Assembly (NCBI GenBank): GCA_002772575.1
Contig: PFDL01000055.1
Coordinates: 1 to 6,098, forward strand
DNA: 6,098 nt
Direction: 5' to 3'
Origin: Parcubacteria group bacterium CG10_big_fil_rev_8_21_14_0_10_35_15
Lineage (GTDB): Bacteria; Patescibacteriota; Minisyncoccia; Minisyncoccales; GWA2-46-15
Below the pieces are notes generated by a model. It saw nothing but the letters and a program-made list of their open reading frames with translations, did not search any database and was not told where the DNA came from. The translations under genes were made by a program, and so were the position numbers. Below are positions 1 through 5,624 of this stretch, in pieces (the first letter of the stretch is position 1; each line of letters opens with the position of its first letter).

Positions 1-716
1 ACAGAATTAAGATTAGCCATTTTATCGGCATAATATTTATCACGAGCAATAGGGTTGCCTATCCAAAAAACAAAAACCTGATTATCCTCCAAGATTTTTA
101 AAAATCTCTCAACCCTACGACCATATTCAAGATTCCACTCCTTTTCACCATAATGAATTACTTTTTTATCAAGATTAGTCTGATCCTGACCATCATTGGC
201 TCCAAACATAACGAAAGCGATATTAGGCCTTTTCTCTAAAATAAGTTTTTTTATTTCTTCATCCCAATTGAAATAATCTGGCCGAGAAAATCCAGTAGAA
301 TAAATACCCTTACGAAAAACATAAGTATCTTTAAAAGAAAGCAATTCTTTCTCTAAAATAGGACCAAAAGATTCGGCAATAAAAGAATCGCCGACAATCA
401 AAACATTATAAGGCGTATTTATGGTTAAAAAAGAAATGGGGGACACGTGATTGATTGTTTCAAATTGATAAACTAAACTTTTTGGTAATTCTTTTAGATA
501 TTGCCAAAAATATTCTTCTTTATTAAAAAACGATTTTAATCCTAAAAAGGATTTTATGTTTTCAATTTTTGAAATATAAAAAGAAGACAAAGAACGAAGA
601 ATAGGATTTTCAATTTGAATAATAGAAACTTCAAACTTTTTAGATTGATAAAAAGAAACAGTCAACAAAACCACAATAATGATAATAATAGATTTAGATT
701 GATTTGATAAATTCAT
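1..716 (-). CDS. DUF459-type SGNH/GDSL hydrolase family protein, C-terminus cut by left edge
   Basis: Translated from the minus strand, the ATG at 716-714 opens a frame that stays open to the window edge (238 residues visible). Residues 10-21 are a run of Ile/Val/Leu forming a signal anchor, so the rest should lie outside the membrane. The sequence VLIVGDSF (residues 105-112) is SGNH block I with nucleophile Ser111. FGANDGQ (171-177) is the block III GxND segment in the form typical of DUF459/COG2845. W194, Y198-R200 and the WIGNP (218-222) segment also fit that family. The catalytic Asp/His block would lie beyond the edge. It starts 6 bases after the MBOAT stop with no visible ribosome binding site, so translational coupling is likely. 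Known pairs (AlgI with AlgX/AlgJ, PatA with PatB) suggest it finishes O-acyl transfer to, or trimming of, a surface glycan; the actual substrate is unknown. The family call is firm, the role is inferred. Confidence 0.85.
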   Translation of the reverse strand, partial: MNLSNQSKSIIIIIVVLLTVSFYQSKKFEVSIIQIENPILRSLSSFYISKIENIKSFLGLKSFFNKEEYFWQYLKELPKSLVYQFETINHVSPISFLTINTPYNVLIVGDSFIAESFGPILEKELLSFKDTYVFRKGIYSTGFSRPDYFNWDEEIKKLILEKRPNIAFVMFGANDGQDQTNLDKKVIHYGEKEWNLEYGRRVERFLKILEDNQVFVFWIGNPIARDKYYADKMANLNS

Positions 717-722
717 AAAAAC

Positions 723-2126
723 TCAAAACTTAAAATAAATAAATGGCGGAACAATATTTGGACCCAATTTAATTATCAAAATAACAATAATTGTTAAAAA
801 TATGATCATGGAGAATAACGACAAGCGTTTTTGAATAGAAATCAATATTTCTTTAATTTCTTGTTCAAAAATAAATAGCAAGAAGCTCAAAAATATCAAA
901 ATAATTATATAAACATTAATGGGTTCTCTTAGGCTCTGCCAATTAAAAAGCTGTTTGATAATATCAAAGGCATTTTGTAGATTTTGAGCTCTAAAAAAAA
1001 TCCAGAGAAAACAAACAGCGTTCAAAGTGATAAACCAGGAAAGAATTTTCTCCAAAGTCACGCCTTGATTCATAATTTCAGCCTTAAAACGACTAATAAT
1101 TAACGCCAAACCATGAAAAATACTCCAAACAACAAATTGAATTCCTGTTCCGTGCCAAAGACCACTGATAAACATAGTTGCCATTAAGTTTAAATAAGTC
1201 CTAGCTTCGCCTTTCCTGTTCCCGCCAAGCGGAATATAAATATAATCCCTTAACCAATTTGAAAGAGTAATATGCCAACGCCGCCAAAAATCTTGAAAAT
1301 CAACAGCTAAATAAGGAGAGGCAAAATTATTTGGCGACTTAAATCCCATTAAACCAGCAATACCAATCGCCATATCGCTATAACCGCTAAAATCGCAATA
1401 AATAACTATGGCAAAGGCGTAAATAGCCAACAGAACAACTAATTGAGAATGATTCTGGGGAACAGTAAAAACATCATCAACAATATTAACCGTAAGATAA
1501 CTGGCAATCACAATTTTTTTGAATAAACCGATTAAAATTAAAGTAAAATTTTCTTCCAGATTTTCAATGGTTTTGGCTCCGCCATCTTTAAGTTGTATAA
1601 AAAAATCTTTAGCTCTTAAGATCGGACCAGATAGCAGTTGGGGAAAAAAAGAAATATAAATCGCTAAATCTAAAAAATTTTCTAATGGAATTTTCTTATT
1701 GAAAACATCAACGCTATAAGAAATTGCCCGCAAGATATAAAAAGAAAGGCCTATTGGAAGAATAATGTGCAAGAGCAAGGCATTGCTGGAAAAACCTATT
1801 TTATTCAAAAGAATGTCCGCGCTTTCACGGAAAAAATTGAAATACTTGAAAAAAACCAAAACCAAGACATCGACTCCGATAATTAAAGTCAGCCAGAATT
1901 TTCTATAACTCTTATTAATAGTCCAATCAATAAAAAATGTGCCTAAATAATTAAAAATAGAGACAAGAAAAATTAAAGCCAAAAAACGGATATCCCAAGT
2001 AGCGTAAAAGAGATAGCTAATTGCTAACAAAAAAATCCTCCAAAGAAATGGCTTTCTTTTCAAAAACCAATTAAGGATTAGAACGATTGAAAAAAATACA
2101 AAAAAAGAAAAAGTGGGAAAAAGCAT
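723..2126 (-). CDS. MBOAT family O-acyltransferase (AlgI/PatA-like)
   Basis: A 467-residue polytopic membrane protein, the normal length for AlgI-type MBOAT proteins. It starts MLFPTFSFF, with many hydrophobic segments. Family landmarks run in order: LPIGLSFY (123-130) with ISYSVDVF (135-142), FPQLLSGPILR (161-171), YCDFSGYSDMAIG (243-255), DFWRRWHITLSNWLRDYIYIPLGGNRKG (279-306), SGLWHGT (321-327) and WIFFRA (375-380). His325 in the WHG motif is the expected membrane-embedded catalytic histidine; His285 in WRRWH is the second conserved one. Such proteins take an acyl group, often acetyl, from a cytoplasmic donor and pass it through the membrane to a partner that modifies an exported polysaccharide. 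The downstream SGNH gene supplies that likely partner. The start overlaps the upstream stop by one base (TAATG) and has no Shine-Dalgarno, so coupling is likely. Alginate is not implied, as no alginate genes are visible. Confidence 0.93.
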   Translation of the reverse strand: MLFPTFSFFVFFSIVLILNWFLKRKPFLWRIFLLAISYLFYATWDIRFLALIFLVSIFNYLGTFFIDWTINKSYRKFWLTLIIGVDVLVLVFFKYFNFFRESADILLNKIGFSSNALLLHIILPIGLSFYILRAISYSVDVFNKKIPLENFLDLAIYISFFPQLLSGPILRAKDFFIQLKDGGAKTIENLEENFTLILIGLFKKIVIASYLTVNIVDDVFTVPQNHSQLVVLLAIYAFAIVIYCDFSGYSDMAIGIAGLMGFKSPNNFASPYLAVDFQDFWRRWHITLSNWLRDYIYIPLGGNRKGEARTYLNLMATMFISGLWHGTGIQFVVWSIFHGLALIISRFKAEIMNQGVTLEKILSWFITLNAVCFLWIFFRAQNLQNAFDIIKQLFNWQSLREPINVYIIILIFLSFLLFIFEQEIKEILISIQKRLSLFSMIIFLTIIVILIIKLGPNIVPPFIYFKF

Positions 2127-2374
2127 TATGAAAACAAAATGCGGATAAAAGATTTTATCACCGAAATAATTATAACCACACCGCCAATTAAAGCGGCTAT
2201 CATTACAATTGTTCCAAAAATAACGCTAAGAGCAAGGCCGATATTGATGATAATTTCTTTACGAGTAAATTTATTTTTTCTAAAATCTACTTCTGGTTTC
2301 CAGATCTTGGTATCTTTTTCTCCATCCTTTCTGGAAAAATCATCAAATGACCTTTTTTCTAATTCATTATTCAT
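2126..2374 (-). CDS. Small single-helix membrane protein of unknown function, first gene of the MBOAT operon
   Basis: An 82-residue protein not recognised as any named family. Residues 1-40 are highly charged and hydrophilic (KRSFDDFSRKDGEKD, then KWKPEVDF-like and KNKFTRKE stretches). Residues 41-73 are strongly hydrophobic with a GG pair at 64-65, long enough for one helix or a tight hairpin, followed by a short K/R tail region. The positive residues before the helix suggest an N-terminus inside the cell. The gene is supported by its TAATG overlap with the MBOAT start and by a good promoter just upstream. A plus-strand frame covering nearly the same bases gives a less convincing protein. 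By position it may help assemble or regulate the acyltransferase, but this is only inference. Confidence 0.65.
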   Translation of the reverse strand: MNNELEKRSFDDFSRKDGEKDTKIWKPEVDFRKNKFTRKEIIINIGLALSVIFGTIVMIAALIGGVVIIISVIKSFIRILFS

Positions 2375-2402
2375 ATAATGGTTCTATAATTTAGATTATT
2401 CA

Positions 2403-2431
2403 ATTATACCTTCATTTCTGCTACAATCCAA
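2403..2431 (-). promoter_or_regulatory. Candidate sigma70-type promoter of the leftward membrane-protein/MBOAT/SGNH operon
   Basis: Read on the minus strand, TTGGAT (2431-2426) and a perfect TATAAT (2408-2403) are 17 bases apart. The -10 box matches the consensus fully; the -35 matches in its TTG only. Transcription would begin near 2396, leaving a leader of about 20 bases before the ATG at 2374, with no Shine-Dalgarno in it. Confidence 0.5.
2419..2427 (+). promoter_or_regulatory. Candidate extended -10 promoter for the thpR-murC operon
   Basis: TGCTACAAT is an extended -10 element (TG, one base, then TACAAT, one mismatch to TATAAT). It would start transcription near 2434, about 30 bases before the ATG at 2465. 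A TATAAT at 2448-2453 is an alternative, but it would leave only about 5 bases of leader. It lies within the leftward promoter, so the two operons share a 90-base divergent control region. Confidence 0.3.
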
Positions 2432-2464
2432 CTATGCGTATATATTTTATAATTAAAGAATAAG

Positions 2465-3034
2465 ATGGCACACAGAGTTTTTATAGCTATTAATTTTCCA
2501 AAGGGTATTAAAGAAAAACTATATCAGGCAAAGAGTGAATATTCGGATTTACCCTGCAAATGGACTAGAAGAGACAATCTTCATTTAACCCTTTTATTTT
2601 TGGGAGATCTTAACGATGATGAGGTTTTAGAAACCTGTAAAATTGTCAGAGAAGTCGGCGAAAAGTATACGCCATTTGCATTAGAGTTAAATCAAATCAC
2701 TTATGGTCCATTAAAAAAAATGCCGCCAAGAATGGTTTGGGCCAATGGCATTCCTTCAAAAGAATTAACTATGCTTAAAAATAATCTCGAAAACTCTCTT
2801 TATGAAAAAATCCAAAAGGATTTAAATGAAGAAAATCATCAGTTTTCTCCTCACATCACTTTAGCTAGAATAAAAGAATGGCAGTTGCGTCAAATGGAAA
2901 TAGATGAAATTCCTCAAATAAATAAAGAAATGAGCTTAAAAACAATGATTTATTCAATTGAGGTTATGGAAAGCGAATTAAAAAAAGAAGGGCCTGAATA
3001 TACAATCCTTGAAAGTTGTCCACTTCTAAATTAA
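2465..3034 (+). CDS. thpR: RNA 2',3'-cyclic phosphodiesterase (2'-5' RNA ligase / LigT family)
   Basis: A 189-residue protein, typical for bacterial ThpR/LigT. The opening MAHRVFIAINFP is the usual first strand of the 2H phosphoesterase fold. Both catalytic HxT motifs are present: HLTLLFLG (H40, T42) and HITLAR (H130, T132), about 90 residues apart as expected. The family hydrolyses 2',3'-cyclic phosphate RNA ends to 2'-phosphates and can join 2'-5' RNA ends in vitro; the cellular substrate is poorly known. KWTRRDNLH just before the first motif also fits. The ATG at 2465 begins exactly at the conserved strand, so the start is secure, although only a weak A-rich stretch precedes it. The gene lies 6 bases before murC, and the two are probably co-transcribed; no functional link is obvious. 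Confidence 0.93.
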   Translation: MAHRVFIAINFPKGIKEKLYQAKSEYSDLPCKWTRRDNLHLTLLFLGDLNDDEVLETCKIVREVGEKYTPFALELNQITYGPLKKMPPRMVWANGIPSKELTMLKNNLENSLYEKIQKDLNEENHQFSPHITLARIKEWQLRQMEIDEIPQINKEMSLKTMIYSIEVMESELKKEGPEYTILESCPLLN

Positions 3035-3040
3035 AACTAT

Positions 3041-4402
3041 ATGAAAATCCATTTTATCGGCATAGGCGGTATCGGCGTTTCTGCTTTGGCAAAATATTAT
3101 CTTAGTCGTGGAGACCAAGTCTTGGGATCTGATTTAACGCCTTCTGAAATCACTGACCAGTTAGAAAAGATGGGCGCAAAAATCTTCATCGGCCCGCATC
3201 GTCCAAGGTTCGACCTTAAAAATTTCTCAAGGTCGAACCTTAAGCGAACTCCAGATTTAGTGATTTATAGTCCGGCCATAACTAATGACAATCCTGAATT
3301 AAAAACTGCAAGAAAGCTAAAAATCAAATGCCAAAGCTATCCCGAAAACTTAGGAGAATTAACCAAAGAATATTTTACCATTGCCATATGCGGAACTCAT
3401 GGCAAGGGTACAACCACGGCTATGATTTCTTTGATATTAATCAAAGCTGGTCTTGACCCGACAGTAATCATCGGCACCAAGCTCAAAGAGTTTCATAACA
3501 GCAATTTTAGACAAGGAAAATCAAAATATCTTATTATTGAAGCTGATGAATATAAAAGTTCATTTTTGAACTATTCGCCAAAAATTATTGTTCTGACTTG
3601 CCTGGATAGAGACCATCTGGATTATTTCAAAAACTTGGGTAATATTATCAAGACTTTTGAAAAATTCATTAAAAAACTGCCTGAAAACGGCGCTTTGATT
3701 CTAAATAATGACGATAAAAATTCTTTAAAAATTAAATCAAAAATCAAAGCAAAAGCCTATTCTTTAAAACAAAAAGAGGGGATTATATTAAAAAAGATTT
3801 TAAAGCTTCCGGGAGACCATATAATTTCAGACGCCTTAGCCGCTTTAACTTTGGCTAGAACCTTGAAAATAAAAGATGAAATTTCTTTCAAGGCCTTATC
3901 TGAATACCAAGGAGCCTGGCGCAGGTTTGATCAAAAAAAGATCAGAATAAAGAACCAAATCATTGAGTTAATCAATGATTATGCTCATCATCCAACCGAA
4001 ATTATGGTTACCTTAAAAGCAGTTCGGCAAAAATATCCAGACAAAAAGATTTGTTGTGTTTTTCAGCCCCACCAATATCAAAGAACTTTTTATCTATTTA
4101 AAGACTTTGTTAAAGTTTTTATTGAATCAAAAATAGATAAACTGATTTTAACTGATATTTACAGCGTTTCTGGCCGGGAAAGCGCTCAAATCAAGAAAAA
4201 AGTTAGCTCAAAAAAACTTGCCGAAGCTATCCAAAAAATACTAAATACCAAAGTAATCTATATTTCAACGATTAAAGAAACCTTAACATACCTTAAAAAA
4301 AATCTGCGAAACAAAGAAGTCCTCATTATTATGGGAGCTGGGGATATATATGGACTCGCTCAATTATTGACAACAACAAAAAGAAAAGCGAAAATTAAAT
4401 AA
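3041..4402 (+). CDS. murC: UDP-N-acetylmuramate--L-alanine ligase (MurC), divergent
   Basis: A 453-residue cytoplasmic Mur ligase that would add L-Ala to UDP-MurNAc using ATP, the first step of the peptidoglycan stem peptide. The N-terminal domain opens with HFIGIGGIGVSALA (4-17), then GSDL (29-32) and VIYSPAITNDNPE (74-86). The central domain has the P-loop GTHGKGTTT (118-126), EADEYKSSF (167-175), DHLDYF (191-196) and NNDD (222-225). The C-terminal domain has GAWRRFD (291-297), NDYAHHPTE (312-320), FQPHQYQRT (341-349), LTDIYSVSGRE (370-380) and MGAGDIY (431-437). RRFD, AHHPTE and FQPHxYxRT separate it from Mpl. Oddities: Gly123 replaces the Thr/Ser after the P-loop lysine, GDHIISD (258-264) replaces the usual HNxxN, the stretch between NNDD and GDH is some 25 residues shorter than in E. 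coli MurC, and residues 55-68 contain about 10 extra residues coded by an inverted repeat. The ATG fits the conserved first strand; no Shine-Dalgarno is seen. Confidence 0.9.
   Translation: MKIHFIGIGGIGVSALAKYYLSRGDQVLGSDLTPSEITDQLEKMGAKIFIGPHRPRFDLKNFSRSNLKRTPDLVIYSPAITNDNPELKTARKLKIKCQSYPENLGELTKEYFTIAICGTHGKGTTTAMISLILIKAGLDPTVIIGTKLKEFHNSNFRQGKSKYLIIEADEYKSSFLNYSPKIIVLTCLDRDHLDYFKNLGNIIKTFEKFIKKLPENGALILNNDDKNSLKIKSKIKAKAYSLKQKEGIILKKILKLPGDHIISDALAALTLARTLKIKDEISFKALSEYQGAWRRFDQKKIRIKNQIIELINDYAHHPTEIMVTLKAVRQKYPDKKICCVFQPHQYQRTFYLFKDFVKVFIESKIDKLILTDIYSVSGRESAQIKKKVSSKKLAEAIQKILNTKVIYISTIKETLTYLKKNLRNKEVLIIMGAGDIYGLAQLLTTTKRKAKIK
3205..3241. repeat. Perfect 13-bp inverted repeat inside murC (palindromic insertion candidate)
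   Basis: AAGGTTCGACCTT (3205-3217) and its exact reverse complement AAGGTCGAACCTT (3229-3241) flank an 11-base spacer. Each arm is itself nearly palindromic (AAGGT and ACCTT around TCG or CGA), and both arms are preceded by C and followed by AA. The block can therefore form one long hairpin or two small ones. It is in frame and encodes roughly residues 55-68, in the loop between the HRP and PDLVIYSP segments where E. coli MurC has about 10 fewer residues. Confidence 0.85.
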
Positions 4403-4408
4403 ATCAAA

Positions 4409-4421
4409 GGAGCTAAGCTCC
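4409..4421. repeat. Short hairpin just after murC
   Basis: GGAGCTAAGCTCC forms a 5-bp stem with loop TAA, starting 6 bases after the murC stop. The plus strand has no T-run after it, so it is a poor intrinsic terminator for murC. It may act as an RNA 3'-end structure. On the minus strand it is followed by a loosely T-rich stretch. Confidence 0.4.
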
Positions 4422-4435
4422 AATTAAAAAAATCC

Positions 4436-4464
4436 AATCAGTTGAGGGTAGACCTCAACCGATT
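4436..4464. repeat. 29-base dyad upstream of the RdgB-like gene; terminator-like on the minus strand
   Basis: AATC, one mismatch, GTTGAGG (4436-4447), loop GTAGA, then CCTCAAC, one mismatch and GATT (4453-4464). In minus-strand RNA the mismatch becomes a G-U pair, giving a continuous 12-bp stem followed by GGA and seven Ts (4432-4426). That is the form of an intrinsic terminator for leftward transcripts, although no leftward gene lies close by. As DNA, the dyad covers the -35 and spacer of the candidate promoter for the next gene and could be an operator. Confidence 0.55.
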
Positions 4465-4469
4465 ATAAA
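4442..4469 (+). promoter_or_regulatory. Candidate promoter of the RdgB-like gene
   Basis: TTGAGG (4442-4447) and TATAAA (4464-4469) are separated by 16 bases, matching the sigma70 boxes at 4/6 and 5/6. A start near 4476 would leave a leader of about 30 bases that contains the AAGGA ribosome binding site. The whole -35 and spacer lie in a dyad, which hints at regulation. Confidence 0.35.
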
Positions 4470-4494
4470 ATATAGTCAATAAATGATAGATAAT

Positions 4495-4499
4495 AAGGA
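4495..4499 (+). promoter_or_regulatory. Ribosome binding site AAGGA
   Basis: AAGGA ends 6 bases before the ATG at 4506. It is the only convincing Shine-Dalgarno in the window and fixes the start of the RdgB-like gene. Confidence 0.6.
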
Positions 4500-4505
4500 T
4501 ATTTT

Positions 4506-5066
4506 ATGCTCAAAAAGATTTATTTTGTAACGGGAAATGATTACAAATTTCAAATCGCCAAAAAAGCATTTATTGGTTCAGATATAATACTAATACAGAA
4601 AAGATTAGATACGCCTGAAATTCAAAGCGATGACCTCAAGAAAATTGCCTCATTCTCTATCAAGTGGGCGTCAAACTTATTAAAAAAGTCCATTTTTTTA
4701 TCGGATGCGGGTTGCTATATAGAAGCGTTAAATGGTTTTCCGGGACCATTTATTAAATACATCAACAAATATTTGACGGCAAAAGAACTCTTGAAATTAA
4801 TGGCGGGCAAGAAGAATAGAAACGTTATTTTTAAAGATTGTCTGGCTTATTGCGAACCCGGTAAAAAGCCAGTCCTTTTTCTTTCTTCAATTGGAGGAAA
4901 AATATCAGCAAAGCCGGGTAAATCCGGACAGACATCAATCAACGAAATATTTATTCCCAAGGGCTTTAATCGGACGGAATCTGAAATATCAAGAGATCAA
5001 ATGGTATTATTCTGGAAAAATAATAATTACAATTATAAAAAATTAATTCAATTTCTAAAAAAGTAA
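4506..5066 (+). CDS. Divergent RdgB/HAM1-like nucleoside triphosphate pyrophosphatase
   Basis: A 186-residue protein, close to the usual 190-200 for the ITPase (RdgB/HAM1) family, whose members hydrolyse non-canonical purine NTPs (XTP, ITP, dITP) to NMP and pyrophosphate. The first half is clear: FVTGNDYKF (7-15) is the TGNxxK phosphate-binding motif, TPEIQSDD (36-43) matches the segment with the metal-binding Glu, and SDAGCYIEALNGFPGPFIKYI (66-86) matches the DDSGLxVdaLxGxPGxyS core with catalytic-type Asp67. The second half has drifted. The GxGYDPIF segment reads GQTSINEIF (141-149), and the terminal K..SHR base-binding motif is absent (ISRDQMVLFWKNNN at 161-174 instead). Catalysis may persist with altered or lost base selection. 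It has its own candidate promoter and ribosome binding site and precedes a NUDIX gene by 54 bases. The fold call is firm; the substrate is uncertain. Confidence 0.8.
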   Translation: MLKKIYFVTGNDYKFQIAKKAFIGSDIILIQKRLDTPEIQSDDLKKIASFSIKWASNLLKKSIFLSDAGCYIEALNGFPGPFIKYINKYLTAKELLKLMAGKKNRNVIFKDCLAYCEPGKKPVLFLSSIGGKISAKPGKSGQTSINEIFIPKGFNRTESEISRDQMVLFWKNNNYNYKKLIQFLKK

Positions 5067-5120
5067 AATAATCTTTAGAGAAAGTTAAGAACAGTCAAAA
5101 AAAAGCTTTTTTAGATTAAC

Positions 5121-5503
5121 ATGAATTATCAGCCAAATGTCGCGGTAAAAATCATTATTAAGTGTGAAAACCGTATTTTGATTAGGCAGCACAAGGGTGG
5201 CGCTTTTGACTTCCCCGGGGGAGAATGAAGTTCGGCGAAACGATTCCAGATACCCTAAAAAGGGAACTAAGAGAAGAACTTGATTACAATTTGGTTCGGG
5301 AGCCACGGTTTCTTGATATTTATAATTACGTTGCCAAAAACAAAAAGCGTCACAGCATTTTTTTGAATTATGTTCTTAAACTAAAAGAAAAACCTAGGTT
5401 GGCTAATAAAGAGGGGGCTAAAAACCTTTGGTTAATTAAACAAGAATTTATTTCGAAGAAAATCATCAAAGAAAAAGAGTTTCTTGATAAAATCTTTAGA
5501 TAA
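5121..5503 (+). pseudogene. Small NUDIX hydrolase interrupted by a one-base frameshift
   Basis: The frame from ATG 5121 encodes 35 residues ending DFPGGE and stops at TGA 5226-5228. The next frame continues from 5225 (MKFGETIPDTLKRE...) to 5503. Adding one G to the C4G5 run (5213-5221) joins them into a 127-residue protein reading FPGG-R-MKFGET with a NUDIX box: G34, E40, R48-E49, E52-E53. The box Gly near the end (EExGU) is Asp, giving EELDY. The N-terminal VAVKIIIKCENRILIRQHKGGAFDFPGG is a normal NUDIX strand pair, so the upstream part belongs to the gene. NUDIX proteins cleave nucleoside diphosphates linked to another group; the substrate here cannot be named. The break may be a sequencing or assembly error, a true mutation, homopolymer slippage, or a -1 ribosomal shift at GGGGG. 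The ATG at 5225 is probably not a true start, because it would remove the first strands and the PGG. Confidence 0.75.
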
Positions 5504-5539
5504 AACGAAACACTGTCAAAAATCCTATTATTAGAATAA

Positions 5540-5556
5540 TTGACGACAGTCGTCAA
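5540..5556. repeat. 17-base perfect palindrome in the convergent gap
   Basis: TTGACGACAGTCGTCAA has 8-base arms around a single A, and as RNA folds to a 7-bp stem with loop CAG. It lies directly after a weaker AT palindrome (ATTATT-AG-AATAAT, 5527-5540). It has no T-run on the plus strand. It may be part of the 3'-end structure or a protein binding site. Confidence 0.45.
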
Positions 5557-5571
5557 TAAACTAAAAATCAG

Positions 5572-5608
5572 AAAGCGGCACTGACTTATGTCGTGGGCGC
5601 TTTTGTTT
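5572..5608 (+). terminator. Probable bidirectional Rho-independent terminator between convergent NUDIX genes
   Basis: AAAGCG (5572-5577) pairs with CGCTTT (5598-5603). Inside it CAC pairs with GTG (5579-5581 / 5593-5595) and GAC with GTC (5583-5585 / 5590-5592) around loop TTAT, with small bulges. The plus strand continues TTTTGTTT. On the minus strand the same stem is followed within four bases by TTTTT, so it can also end the leftward NudB-like gene. The rest of this 121-base gap holds only the palindromes near 5527-5556. Confidence 0.6.
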
Positions 5609-5624
5609 ATTATCTATTTAAGGG

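Noticed and set aside
2139..2378. Plus-strand 79-codon open frame opposite the small membrane protein gene
   Set aside because: It overlaps almost fully with a minus-strand gene that has operon coupling (TAATG) and a good promoter; it runs towards the divergent promoters and has no context of its own.
5097..5112. A8-GC-T6 palindrome before the NUDIX gene as a terminator
   Set aside because: It has no loop and almost no G-C pairs, so the hairpin would be very weak; AT-rich sequence gives such runs easily.
5226..5228. UGA read as glycine (alternative code) to explain the broken NUDIX gene
   Set aside because: Reading through gives a frame that does not continue the NUDIX box, while a one-base shift does. 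TGA also fits as the normal stop of the MBOAT gene.
5085..5306. Minus-strand 73-codon open frame over the NUDIX start
   Set aside because: The plus strand here encodes clear NUDIX strands and the PGG motif; the minus frame has no recognisable features.
5368..5556. Minus-strand 62-codon open frame over the NUDIX 3' half
   Set aside because: It is opposite recognisable NUDIX coding sequence and covers an intergenic palindrome.
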